DNA of 64,000 nucleotides from Nissolia schottii (Eukaryota; Streptophyta; Magnoliopsida; Fabales; Fabaceae). The stretch lies in assembly GCA_003254905.1 (NCBI GenBank), contig QANU01031716.1, forward strand, positions 62,001-126,000, given 5' to 3'. The translations under genes and the position numbers were made by a program. How positions within the stretch are numbered: position 1 is the first letter of the stretch; every line of letters starts with the position of its first letter. Shown in pieces: positions 11,163 through 22,905 of the stretch. The notes under the pieces were generated by a model that worked only from the letters and a program-made list of their open reading frames with translations, was not told the DNA's origin and searched no databases.

Positions 11163-11670
11163 ACCTAAATTTGTTCCTCCCTCAATTTTATCCTTAATAA
11201 AAATTGTTATTTATAAAATCAGTTAGGTTAGTTCTTTCGTAAATTTTTTTAAGGTAAATTTTGACCTAATGTATAATTTTGTAATTTTTTTATTAAAATC
11301 ATCTCAGTAAAATATAAAAATTAATCACTTTAATTTCTCTGTTATATTAGTAGTTATTATTAGAAATTTGATAAATAAATTAACTTTTGTATTTTGTAAA
11401 TATAATTTTGATCGATAATTTTTGTTAAGAATAAAATTGACCAAAGTGAAAATCTATAAAGGCGAAATTGAGATTTATTTTATTTGCATTTTTAATAATA
11501 CACATTTATTATTAAAAATCATTTATTAGTATCGCTTTAAATTTCTCTTTATTTTCTCCATTTCATTTTATCACAACATTAAATACACAGTACATACTAA
11601 CATTAAAATAAATAGGAATATAATTGAAAGAAAAAAAAAATTAATACTTCTTTTAGCCTTATGGCAAGTA
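11163..11670. other. Gene-free AT-rich DNA
   Basis: Nothing recognisable on either strand. Confidence 0.6.
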
Positions 11671-11783
11671 ATAGGACAATTTTTTTGTCCGCCCAGTTCC
11701 AAGGCTTCGCCTTGACCTGCTTAAGTGATACCAAGCTGCTTACCACTCGTACTAACTCCCGTTGGTATAGGACAAATTTTTTG
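11671..11783 (-). mobile_element. Short tRNA-related (SINE-like) insertion with 17-bp direct repeats
   Basis: A 79-base insert (11688-11766) is flanked by ATAGGACAATTTTTTTG (11671-11687) and ATAGGACAAATTTTTTG (11767-11783), one base different. On the minus strand the insert contains GTTAGTACGAGTGGTAAGC, close to a pol III A box, and a B-box-like AGGCGAAGCCTTGG, and it ends against an A-run. This fits a truncated tRNA-derived SINE. The family is unknown. Confidence 0.5.
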
Positions 11784-12159
11784 ATAATTCATATGATTGA
11801 TTATGCATGAAACTTAATTTTTATGCATTGACATCATATGCTATTAAATGTGTTATGGATTCAAGATCAATTGTTTTCAAAGTTTAATTTCACAAGGTTC
11901 TGCGAGGTTTAATTTCACAAGGTCCATCGAGATTATGTGAGGTCCAACTCCACAAAATCCAACTCCAACAAGGTTTACCAAGGACTTATGAGGTCCAACT
12001 TGGAGTTAAGGACCTCACAACCTCATATCGGGTTGGCAAACTCGTCGTCAACTTCACTAGCTCAATAGGCAGTTGCGCTTATCATGCAAAGAAATAGTAA
12101 CGACCTCAGGAATCTCTATTACAACGACTCCAACTTGAAATAAGTACCTCTCCGAGATA

Positions 12160-12875
12160 TCCATAGTTATTAAAATCGCGATTTAACACGTAAAATCGTA
12201 CGATTTTACGAGTTTAAGTTGTAAAATCGAGCTAACTAGCATGTAAACTCGTTTCTGGGTAAAATCGGATAAACTCGGGTAAACTCGCATAAAATCGCGA
12301 GTTTACTCCCGATTTTACGAGTTTACCACACAGGCAGGTTTTTTTTTTTAGAAACAAAACAAGTTTGATATTGTTTTCCATAACTATGAGTTTTTAGATT
12401 TACGTCATTTAAGTATTTTAGAGTTATCATTTACAGTTGCGCCTACAATCGTGCTCCGTCGCTAATCCGTCGTATGTATTTCATCCTTTGCTCAGGGATC
12501 TTTCCCACCAGGGTGCGTGACCTCTGCATTGCTATTTGTGCTTTAGTGTTCTATATTGAAGACATCATCGTCACAAATTCGCTTCTTGTGATGTTCAGTA
12601 GTCAATACTATGTATTATGTTATATGAATTATGTATGAATTGAACTTAGAACTCATATATTTCATCTTTATTTGTACTTTGTTATGGATATAAATGTATT
12701 TATGAATTTCAAGTTTTATTAAATATATTTTTGTAGCATAATAATTTTTTAAAATATTTTTTTAATAATAGGTAAACTCGTACGACGATACGAGTTTACG
12801 ATCCTAGTTTACGATCCGAGTTTACAGAGGCTCCACGAGTTTACTTAAACTCACGAGTTTGATAACCATGAACAC
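12160..12875. mobile_element. Non-autonomous DNA element rich in AAACTCG/AAAATCG words (copy A)
   Basis: The left end reads CATAGTTATTAAAATCG. The right end read inversely is CATGGTTATCAAACTCGTG. Both ends are packed with TAAACTCG, TAAAATCG and their complements (12180-12330 and 12770-12860), so they can fold extensively. No coding region and no clear target duplication. A second member lies at 21424-22905. Confidence 0.55.
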
Positions 12876-13920
12876 ATCTATTTTATCTCCTTACATTTGT
12901 CTATGAAAACACATAATCTTCACATTATCATGTATCACTCATTCAAATATTAGAATCCTCACAAAAACTCTTATGTTTACTTTAGCGTCAAGGTATCTTT
13001 GCAAGTACACTTTGTCACCTCTCACTTGCACTAGTAATCCAGCGTTGGAGCTTATGTTGAACGGCTCTTTGTTCATCTACTGCGTTCATATAACCTTGCC
13101 AGTATAACAAAATGTGGCATTTTTTAGGTAGATAAAATATTTTTATACTAATAATACATAAAAATTAAATTCTTAAAGTTCGTGTAAAGCTATTCTCCAA
13201 ACTAGGTGGACATTATTTGAAACTTTTGTAAGGAATAAGTTATAAACAGGGGCAATGTTATTTTATTGTTATGAAAACATAATGGCATCTGAACACGCCC
13301 ATGCCTACCGCGAGCTTTGGTAGTACTAATCTCATTGCTTTGTTCTCTACACAAAATTGCTTGATAAACACGGTTTGATTTATTTAATTTTATGTTCGTC
13401 TATATAAGTACACCATTGGCCCATTGTACGAGCCTCACATGTAATAACAATAATACTATATATAATAAGAATTCCGTAACACCCCCAACCTTTGGCGGGG
13501 ACCAATAATATCATGTATATTAATTTTGTATGGAACACTATGTCAATCTACACTTTATTCATCATTTTATTAAATTTAATGATATGCAAATTTTATATAA
13601 ATATCATTTAATAATTATTACAGTGTGAGTCAATGGTATTTCACACAAAATGAATTCCAATAACGCCATTCTTCAATAAATAAATTCATGGAAGTTTCTT
13701 CTGCCTACTATTTTGTTTTGATTGTTTTGTTTTATTTTGGGTATGTTACTTTCCCTTTATGCAGCCAATTTTCTATCTATGGTTCACACGACAGAAGATT
13801 AATTAAGTTTCCTATGCAAGTAAAGAAAATTCCAACAATAGGATAATCAATGGGGGACAGCCCTTTGTAAAGAATGCAAATTTGAGATTATAAAAGTTTA
13901 TCTTTTGTATTTATATATAA
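12876..13920. other. Gene-free DNA
   Basis: No ORF, RNA gene or repeat recognised. A C-rich patch near 13485 (ACACCCCCAACCTTTGG) is unexplained. Confidence 0.5.
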
Positions 13921-13929
13921 TCATTCCAA

Positions 13930-14345
13930 AAGAACAATCACCAATTGCTCCTCTCAATTGAATCGAGTTATCTTTCTGAAAATTGTATGAACTCTAGTGC
14001 TTGAATCACACAAGCTACAGAGGTGAATCTGAATTCCTCTTTTTGGAATTTCATTTAATTAAGTTAAAAGTAAATGAATACAAGCTTCTGTCTTATATAA
14101 GTGTAGATTAAGACTAAAGCCAGGGACTTGGCTTGCAGTTCAAGTTTCCCAATTTGCTTAGCTACATATTAGACTTGCTTGTGGTTCAAGTAATTGTAAC
14201 AGAATTAACTAACTCCTAACAGTAACTAATTAATTGAAGCTAACAGAATTGAGTTAGTTAATTGCTCCACACGTGGATTTGTTCTAAGTCTAATAATGGA
14301 ATTGAGCTAAGCTACACCCTCTTCAATTGACCCTGATTTGGATGA
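13930..14345 (-). mobile_element. Copia-type LTR remnant, minus orientation
   Basis: The minus strand has the layout of a short copia LTR: a GTTAG/GTTAGTTAATT-rich 5' part (14180-14260), a TATA-like TATATAAG (near 14100), then a leader ending AGGAGCAATTGGTGATTG, which weakly resembles a primer-binding site. No gag or pol is attached. Confidence 0.4.
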
Positions 14346-14369
14346 CAACATAAACCCTACCAACGAAGC

Positions 14370-15280
14370 ACCCGCCCTACCCAATCCACTCAAGGCGAGT
14401 AGATGCAGGGTGGATTTTGTTTGTGGGGCAGGGCAGGGTGGGGTATAGGGCGAACTCACCCATACCTGCCCTGTATCATATATATTATAAAAATATATTA
14501 ATATTAATATATAAATATATATAATAAAAAAATTATATAAAAATTATTTAATCTTATTTATTAAGAACTCAATAGTTGTAAAGAGCAAACCTAATTCCTA
14601 GTCACAAATTTGTCTCTCTCTCTATGCCTCTCTCTCGTGAGTCTCATCTCTCTCTCTTGAGGTGTTGTGCCGCTAGCCACTGACGGGACAGACTCCTCTC
14701 ATCTTCCTCCTCTTCTTCTCGACTTTGTCTCTCTCGCGGTGTCGTGCTGCCAGCCACCAGAGGAGATAGTAAAGAATGATAGCTTCAAGAGTTAGAAAGC
14801 TATACAAGAGACAAGAAGTGACTTGGGTGCTGCATGGAACTTATCGTTGGGTTGGGCTCCCTTCCTATGTGGAGAAATTATTATCCGCTGCATATAGCTC
14901 TGATTGAGTTGTCAATTTATTGTGTAGAATTTCCCATCACTTATATGTATCTTAGATATTTATGTGTGACTTATTGAAAACTTGGCTGTTATTTTATTGC
15001 TATTAGATCTTTCTATATTTAATCAATGTTGAGTATTGGCATTTGTGGTACTTTATTATATGAATATGTTAATGTATGTGTGAATTAAATTTTATAATAT
15101 TTCAGCAAGCGTTCTAAAAAAAAGGATGGGGTGAGTACCCATAGGACTGGTATGAGACATAATGTTTAAAACCCGTGAGTAAAGGTGAGACAAATAAAAA
15201 TTAATGTTAATAGGGTGGAAAGCAGAGTTGGGGTAAGGTAAAACCCAACGCACCCAGCCCCATTTCCACCGCTATGACAA
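14370..15280. mobile_element. Possible decayed hAT-like element with GGGCAGGG/ACCCA-rich ends
   Basis: The left part has a GGGGCAGGGCAGGGTGGGG block (14425-14447). The right end reads inversely TAGCGGTGGAAATGGGGC (15258-15275). Such G-rich ends occur in some plant non-autonomous hAT elements. A matching left terminus and target duplication were not found. Confidence 0.3.
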
Positions 15281-16197
15281 TCTTCTTCACACCAAATTCC
15301 ACCGCCAAACATCATCAATATACCAGAAGCAGATCCAACCACCGATCTAGCCTGCTCCACGCCATGATATTCCATGTTGTATTTAAAAAATAAAACTTAA
15401 AAAGGTATGTTGTGAGTCTTATAAACAAATTATTTCAATACTCATCAACTATACTTAAAATCAAGCAAGATCTTAATCTTATAAGTTTTTGGTTAAGCGC
15501 AGTGTATGTTTTACTTTTAGTGTTTTTCCAACCAGTGCCTTAATTAAGAGTTTTTGATTTAATGTATTGAAATTTTTAAAGTTTTACATTTTTTAATTTC
15601 TCAACTAGTGCTTTAAAGTTAATTGTTAGAAATGCCCTTAAATATTTAAAATATATTCGACATCCAATGCCTTAAACATTTTTATATAAAATTTAGTAAA
15701 CAACAATAAATCTGCCAAAGTGGTTTAGTATGAATTGAAATATAAAAATCAAAGCGCTTTATTTGTTTTTTTAAATTTGGAGGATGTTTGTGGGTAAGCC
15801 ATCCAATTCGAGTTGCAATAACATCATTTGGTGAAGGTGATAGACAACCCGAATTCTGATTTCCAGTATTAATATATTTTCCTTTTTCATTCTATATTTC
15901 TGATTATTTCAACTTTTCTGTGACACTAATGATAATAATAATGTAGGAGATGCTTAAGTGTAAAATCAACCTATCGCATCAAACAAAATCCATGATATTT
16001 TTTTTAAGACAGAAGATCTATGATATAATAAATAAAGGTCCCAAAGTTCTAGAAGGCCATGCCTTCCAGGTATGAAAGAGGTTCACTTATTCATTATGCT
16101 AATCATTTGAGTTAGAATGAAAGTCCATAATATTGGTGCTTTTACCTAAGATGTCATCCTAAGGAGGGGATGCCTTGAGAAAGGGCTACATGAAAAG
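15281..16197. other. Gene-free DNA
   Basis: No supported feature. A minus-strand frame over 15166-15375 has no recognisable domain and is treated as chance. Confidence 0.5.
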
Positions 16198-16205
16198 GCT
16201 TGAAT

Positions 16206-17039
16206 TAGAGCGGTCAAAATGGGTCCGACCCGTTTATCCTGTTAAATGGACGGACTTTACATGCAAAAAATAGGTTTGTTAAAATTTGAAAAAAAAATTA
16301 GCCCGGCCAATTTAGGTCCGTAGGCTAGCCCGTGAGCCAGTGAAATATTTTTTTTATTTATAAAAAAATCAAATTTTTAAAAATTTTATTTTGGATTCTA
16401 AATTTTATTTTGGAATTTAAGAATTTACTTCTAATTGAGCATGTTTAACTATTTTTTATGCTTAACTACTTAATTATATTTATATTGTTATACAACTGAA
16501 GTGCTATGACATAGATATTGATAAATTTTGATTTCTATTCCTTCAATGATTGCCTATGCCCTACAAGTTGATATATACTTTCAAACCTTGTTTATTATTG
16601 ATTAATCTACGAGAAAGAGTTCCAATTGTGTTTTTGATCAATAACATAACAGTACTCACATCAATGTTATATACTGTCATTTAATTAATGAAAGTTGTAT
16701 TAATTCATGAATCAATTTCAAATAGCATTTGAAAGTATTTGATATCTTTCAAGCAAGATAGTTGAAGGAATAAAAAAGATAATATAATATCGCAATCAAC
16801 CATTTAAACCATTTATTTCTAATTAATTAATAGATATACGATAAAAAATAGTTAAAAATGATCGTGCATACTTATTCACAACTTTGTATTTAAATCATAA
16901 AACATAGACCAAAATTTTAATTTTTTTAAAAAAAATAAACGGGCTAATGGACTGGCCCGTTTAGACCTGTAAACTAACCATAAACGAGCCAAATCCTAAA
17001 AATAGGCATAATTTTGGCCTGACCCGTTTGACACCCCTA
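16206..17039. mobile_element. Non-autonomous hAT element, copy 1 (834 bp)
   Basis: Left terminus TAGAGCGGTCAAAATGGGTC, right terminus read inversely TAGGGGTGTCAAACGGGTC. Flanking 8-mers are GCTTGAAT (16198-16205) and GCTAGAAT (17040-17047), 7 of 8 identical; 8 bp is the hAT target length. No coding capacity. The interior closely matches copy 2 at 21721-22649 (for example GCAAAAAATAGG and TTGATATATACTTTC blocks). Confidence 0.85.
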
Positions 17040-17047
17040 GCTAGAAT

Positions 17048-17900
17048 ACAGTTATGACGTGATAAGATGAGACAACCTAAGAATTAAAGAGTGATTTATT
17101 GACAACAGAGTTACATGAAAAGACTAAAATAAATTTGTTCAGTAAATTATCGTGATATATACGAAAAAGGCAACATAAGAATTAAAGAGTGATTTGCTTA
17201 AAAAGAGTGATTTGCTTAAAAAGAGCTATCTAAAAATGTCAAAGTAAAACTCTTCAGAATAAACAATTTAGTCAAACAATCAAATAAGGGTGATAATGTT
17301 ACAAATTCATAATTGGAAGAGACTCATGTCATCTAAATATCAAAATATAGTACTTACATCTAAATGTTTTTTGACTTCTCATAAATAATATGTTAGTTTA
17401 TTAAGTTAGATTCTCGCTTATGTAAGTCCATAACATTTTGTGGTTCATTTAGATCTAAAATTTTGAGTTAAGATACACCTCCAATTTTATTGAGTACTTC
17501 AAAGTAAAATGTACATATGCTAATAGGTGAATGGCCAATGACCAAGTAAGCAACTTCCGTGTTAATTGTACATATCCTTGAGCACTACACAATGACAAAA
17601 TTCCCGATACTTGATTTGTAATTGCCGAATTTGTCCCTGGGTGGGTTGGGTTGGGTCCGCATGAGTGTAATTTACACCCATCAATGAGTTGATGAATGAA
17701 ATATACTTTAAAAAATAAAAAAAGGTTACCATCATCTCGATATCACCCGTTTTCTTTTCTTTTCTTATTTTCAGTAAATTGATAAAAGTTAGAAGATGCA
17801 TGCAAATAAAATAAAGTGCACGTACACACCACCCAAAAACGATAATAATAACAACAAAGCGGACCTACTTTTAACATTAATGATACAGCGAAATGGAAAA
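17048..17900. other. Gene-free DNA
   Basis: A short direct duplication (AAAGAGTGATTTGCTTAA, near 17185 and 17203) is visible. Otherwise nothing recognised. Confidence 0.5.
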
Positions 17901-17904
17901 CTAT

Positions 17905-18293
17905 AAATGGTGTGTTTGACAAAGGAAAGAAATTGAGAAGAAAAAAAATGGATGGATTTATATATATTTTTTATAAGTATTTTTGGATGAAAGAAAAATG
18001 AGAAAAAAGAAAATAAAATAAAAAAATAATGATGTTAAATAATAATTTTATCCTTCGGTCATTAAAAAAATTATTTTAATTAAAAATTAGTTAAAAAAAA
18101 TATCATATTTTCTCCTATTTTTCACCCACTTGCAGGAGAAAAAAATAATAATGCATCTCATATTTCTTCTTACATTATTCATTCTTTTATTTCGCTCTCT
18201 TTTTTGTTTTTACATCTAAATAAGAAAAAGTTAGTTTATATCCTTTTAATTTCTTTCCTTTCTTTCTATTTCTCACTCAACCAAACCTAAGAG
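17905..18293. mobile_element. MITE-like element
   Basis: The left end GTGTGTTTGACAAAGGAAAG and the right end read inversely, TAGGTTTGGTTGAGTGAG, resemble each other. Both are followed by AAAGAAAT-rich stretches, giving imperfect terminal inverted repeats around AT-rich DNA. The target duplication is unclear. Confidence 0.4.
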
Positions 18294-19420
18294 AGCACCT
18301 CTGTTAAGAAAATAGAGTCCTTATTCTGACGTGGGATAGAGGGAGCAGGGATCCAACGTTGGAGTAGAAATGGAAGGACCCGACTCGAGTCTCAAGGGAG
18401 CTCTGATCCCTCTTAATGGGGACTAGGTGTATCCAATAGCATTTGGAAATGTGTTTGTCACAACAATTTTTTATTAAAAAATAATATGTCTTTGCTTCAA
18501 ACTTGTAGTAGGGCTGCAATCAAACGGTGAATGTTGCAACATCCATCCATCAATGGTTAAAATATCTTTTTACACAAATTTACATTATAAATACCAATAA
18601 TTTTTATTTCTATTTTGACAACTCTTTCCTATTTTTCTAATATTTCTCAAATTCATCTCACTAAAATTTTAATTTCCACTATAAATTTTAATTTTCAAAT
18701 TTAAACTATAAATTAAATTATTTTTTTAGGAATTTCTTTAGTATCCCACAAAATTTAAGGGTATCGGTACCATAATATCTAAGATTTCGTCAAGTGTCCC
18801 ACTAACTCAAATTGTTTATTATTTTAAATATGTGATTAAATCACAACCGTTCAAATACAAGGAGATATTAGTACTTTCATATAAACTTTGATACCGAAGA
18901 AAGACTCTATTTTTTAATTATTTTCAAAATTTTAATTTTTCTCAAAATTTAAAATATCTAAAATTATCAATCTTAAAACCTTAAAAAATGCATAATATTA
19001 TTTCAAAAAAATATGTTGATTTATCTTTTTTTTTTCAATTTGAACTAAACATGTGGAATCATAGTAGGGTTTAGGATTGGTCCCTTCTATTTCAAAAATG
19101 GCTAATTGTCGGCTTCTCTATATTTTACCGACAAGATATTGAACTAACTACTGGTAAGCAATTGGTCTCTTGTAATACGACACAAGTTTGATTACGAGAA
19201 ATACACTCATTAAAAGTGAGAATAATCTTTAATATATCATCCCAAAATTGCAAAAATAATATCTTTCACAATTTTTAATAAAAAGAAAAAAGATTAGATG
19301 ACTATAATTCAAAACTAATTGATTGTGGTCTCATCAAAGTCCAAATTTAATCCAATACACACCAACACTCAAATCAACACACAAAGTCAACAAAAGCAGT
19401 GCACCCGCAACACACTTGAT
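18294..19420. other. Gene-free DNA
   Basis: Nothing recognised. A minus-strand frame at 18304-18519 has no recognisable domain. Confidence 0.5.
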
Positions 19421-19439
19421 CATAAGGCCAAGTCTGGTA

Positions 19440-19680
19440 TCATCTATTATGATTAGTTAAGTTAGTTAGATAATAGTAACTAACTTGTATCACAAGTCAC
19501 TGCTATATAAGCCAAGTTCATTTGCAATTGAAATCAGATTTTCACATTTCTATTGTTCACTCTATTGCATTCATCTTTGTAACAAGCTTCTTATACCGAT
19601 GAAGTTTCTATTCGGTTTCTCCATCTTATGCTCATTTCCATCAACGGCTTCTCCTTTTACCTTAATTTGATTCTTTATCA
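19440..19680 (+). mobile_element. Copia-like LTR fragment
   Basis: GATTAGTTAAGTTAGTTAG, a TATATAAG TATA box (19503-19510) and a TTC/CATT-rich leader follow the layout of a short copia LTR. No primer-binding site or coding part is attached. Confidence 0.35.
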
Positions 19681-21125
19681 TTTAATGATGAGGGGAAAAC
19701 AGAACGTGGCTCTAACTGATTTTAATTAATTTATCATGACGCCCAAGAATTTAAGTTTTATAATGATTATTTAAAAATATGTTTACTCAATCACTTTTTT
19801 TTTTGTGTGTGTCAAAAATACGCAAGTAATTATTAAAAGGAAAAACTCGGTGACTAGATCGGAATCCTCTGCACAAGTTAACACGAGACACGAGCGAAGA
19901 AGAATAATAAAGAAATAACATGGCCGGCTTGGATGACTAGCTTTAGCAAGCAACCAATGCCATGGATATGTTCATACGCGGATTACTCGCGTCAACCCAA
20001 CACCTCTCATTTTATTGTTATTTAAACAACCCCTACAAGTCAATATAGATTAATACTACTTAATTTTTTCCTAGCTGTTACATGTTACAGTTATTCAATC
20101 TATCCAGACATTACTAACAACGTTAGTTAAGTAGTAGACAAACTTATCTTCTTTATAAAATATCTTAGGTTTAAAATTCAAACAATAAAACAATCTGTGT
20201 CAAAAGGAATAATCAAATTATTCTCAAATTAGATTAGTTAGTTCCACTAATAGTAAAATTTGAATACAATACAAAAAGAAAAGAGAAAGAAAAAACTATT
20301 CGGACTATGATTAAGGAAGGAAAAAATAAGAAGAAAAGGTTCATGAATTAGTATATTTGTTTTTTGGAAAAATGCAAGCCAATGTCCAAAGGTGCTCTCG
20401 TGGTTCGCATGGAAGGAATATTAAATTGGAAGTCCTTTCCGCCCCATAATGCAGACGGATACGTCTTTCATGGCGGTGATTAAACATTAATATGAAGATG
20501 TGCTTTTAGACGGTTTCATTTTTCATTTCACAGTTCGGTTTTGTAGATTAAGATTGTTGCGGCCTAAATTTGGGTTCAAGATGCGTGTCATGATTATGAG
20601 ATAGTCCATATTTATTTATGTCTAACATACTATGGTAACTCGATCGGTTGAACCTAAAACTCTGTAATCTTGTGGAGTTATTTAAACATGTGATTAATAA
20701 AAATGTTATTTGTACGCCTCAAAAATAGCCACTCAATAGTCATCTAACATAGAAACAAACATTATAAAATAAGAAAACAAATATTGTCATCAAATATTTT
20801 TGCGTACCCGCGCATGCATGAATTTAATGTTATTACAAAACAGAAAAACAAGCATTGTTACTGAACATTTATGTGTGCTCGAGCACGCATTGTTTAATAT
20901 TATTTATTTTCTGTGTTTGATAATGTTTGTTTCTCTATTATGTAATATTTATTTTTTTGTTGTGTAATGTTTGTTTATCTGTTGGTTGACTATTTTTTTA
21001 AGTGTACAATTAGTGAAGTTGAACATTTAGCACTCACTGGTATAATAATTGTAACGTACCAAAGACTTCATGGACATCATTATATACAGAAGTCATAATT
21101 AGCTCTATGATGACTTTAGAGACGG
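19681..21125. other. Gene-free DNA with one GC-richer patch
   Basis: Mostly AT-rich. The stretch 20380-20490 (AAGCCAATGTCCAAAGGTGC onward) is more balanced in base composition and looks like part of a dispersed repeat, but I cannot name it. Confidence 0.4.
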
Positions 21126-21129
21126 TTAT

Positions 21130-21370
21130 AGATGCCTCCTAATGAACCAGAACCATCACCTCATGATATATAAGCATGAATCTCATTCATGCTCGGATAC
21201 GTTATCTAACTACTACTTTTATCTCATATTCACTTGAGCGTCGGAGTGTATTTTACAGATACCACCAACGCCGACCAAGATCATTGACCATCGACGCTGT
21301 TTTCGCTGCCTTCAAGCTCTTAGAATCATTTCAAGGTCAAAGTTACAGGCAACATTTCGGTTGAATCTGA
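21130..21370 (+). mobile_element. LTR-like fragment (retrotransposon type)
   Basis: Contains GATATATAAGC (near 21167) and, about 60 bases on, CACTTGAGCGTCGGAGTGT (21230-21248), a motif familiar from the transcribed part of plant retrotransposon LTRs. It ends near 21370. No partner LTR is present. Confidence 0.4.
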
Positions 21371-21423
21371 TTTGCTCGTAACAAAGATGTTTCTTATTTT
21401 CTTAATACTTTTAATGAAATTGT

Positions 21424-22905
21424 TGAGTTCGTAAACTCTCGAGTTAACTCATAATTTTTTACGTGTTTACGATCCTACCACTTAAAATTGAGTTAACATT
21501 GGTGTATACTCTTTTTTGTATAAACTCTATAAAAATCAATGGCGACTTTACTAGTTTACAAGTTTATAATTTTAAATTTACACTTAATTTTTCCCTCAAA
21601 ATGTACCATTTTCGTAACTTTTGTTGGATACCTAATTGACTTAATTATGTTAAACAATATCTATTGATTTTACTAAGCTAATTTTATATATTTATCATAA
21701 CTAAGTTGTTTTATTGAACTTAGGACTGTCAAAATGGGTCTGACCCATTTACCTGATTAAATGGACAGGCTTTACATGCAAAAAATAGGCCTGTGAAAAT
21801 TTTTTAAAAAAATTGTCCCGTCCCGTTTAGGCCCGGCCCATTAAGGCCCGACTAGCTAGGCCCGCGGGCTAGCCCATGAACCCGTGAAATATTTTTTTTA
21901 TTTATAAAAAAATAAATTTTTTAAAAATTTCATTTTGGACTCTAAATTTTATTTTGGAGTTTAAGAGTTTACTTATAATTGAACATGTTTAATTATTTGT
22001 TATGCTTAACTACTTAATTATATTTATATTGTTATACAACTGAAGTGCTATGACATAGATATTGATAAATTTTGCATTCTATTCCTTCAATGAGTGTCTA
22101 CGCCCTACAAGTTGATATATACTTTCAAACCTTGTTTATTATTGATTAATCTACGAGAAAGAGTTTCAATTGTATTTTTGATCAATAACATAACAGTACT
22201 CACATCAATGTTATATGCCGTCATTTAATTAATGAAAGTTGTATTAATTCATGAATCAATTTCAAATAGCATTTGAAAGCATTTGATATCTTTCAAGTAA
22301 GATAGTTGAAGGAACAAAGAAGATAATATAATATCGCAATCAACCATTTAAACTATTTATTTTTAATTAATTAATAGATAGACAATAAAAAATAGTTAAA
22401 AATGATCGCGCATACTTATTCACAACTTTGTATTTAAATCATAAAAAATAGACCAAAATTTTATTTTTTTTAAAAAAACAAACGAGCTAGCTGCCTGGCC
22501 CATTTAGGCTCGCGAATCGACCATAATCGAGCCGGATCTTGAAAATAGACATAATTTTGGCCCAACCCGTTTAGGTACGCGAGCATAAACGGGCCGGACC
22601 TTAGCGGGGCGGGCATAAACGGGCCGGGCCGCCCCGTTTGACACCCCTAATTGAACTACTGAGTAATATAAATACAAAAAAGTATGACATAATAATTAAT
22701 TCATGAATTAAGATATATTTTATAATATTTTTTGATTTTGTTTAGTATAAAGCTAATATTTTTCAATATCAATCATAATATAATATTTAAATTTCTTATT
22801 TAATATATTTATTACATTTGTAAACTCTTATAAGTTTCGTAGGAGTTTACAATTTAAATTTGTTAAAGTTTCAATAGTTTACTTAAACTTATGAGTTTAA
22901 CTGCC
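21424..22905. mobile_element. AAACTCG-rich DNA element (copy B), split by a hAT insertion
   Basis: The left part (21424-21720) starts TTGAGTTCGTAAACTCTCG. The right part (22658-22905) ends TACTTAAACTTATGAGTTTAA, the same inverted design as copy A at 12160-12875. Removing the inner hAT element leaves about 550 bases. No coding region. Confidence 0.5.
21721..22649. mobile_element. Non-autonomous hAT element, copy 2 (929 bp), nested
   Basis: Left terminus TAGGACTGTCAAAATGGGTC, right terminus read inversely TAGGGGTGTCAAACGGGGC. Perfect 8-bp target duplications ATTGAACT lie at 21713-21720 and 22650-22657. It is longer than copy 1 because of extra GC-rich GGCCCG/CGGGCC words near both ends. It is younger than the element it interrupts. 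Confidence 0.9.

Noticed and set aside
15166-15375. Minus-strand open frame of 69 codons
   Set aside because: No domain, overlaps the end of a probable hAT remnant.
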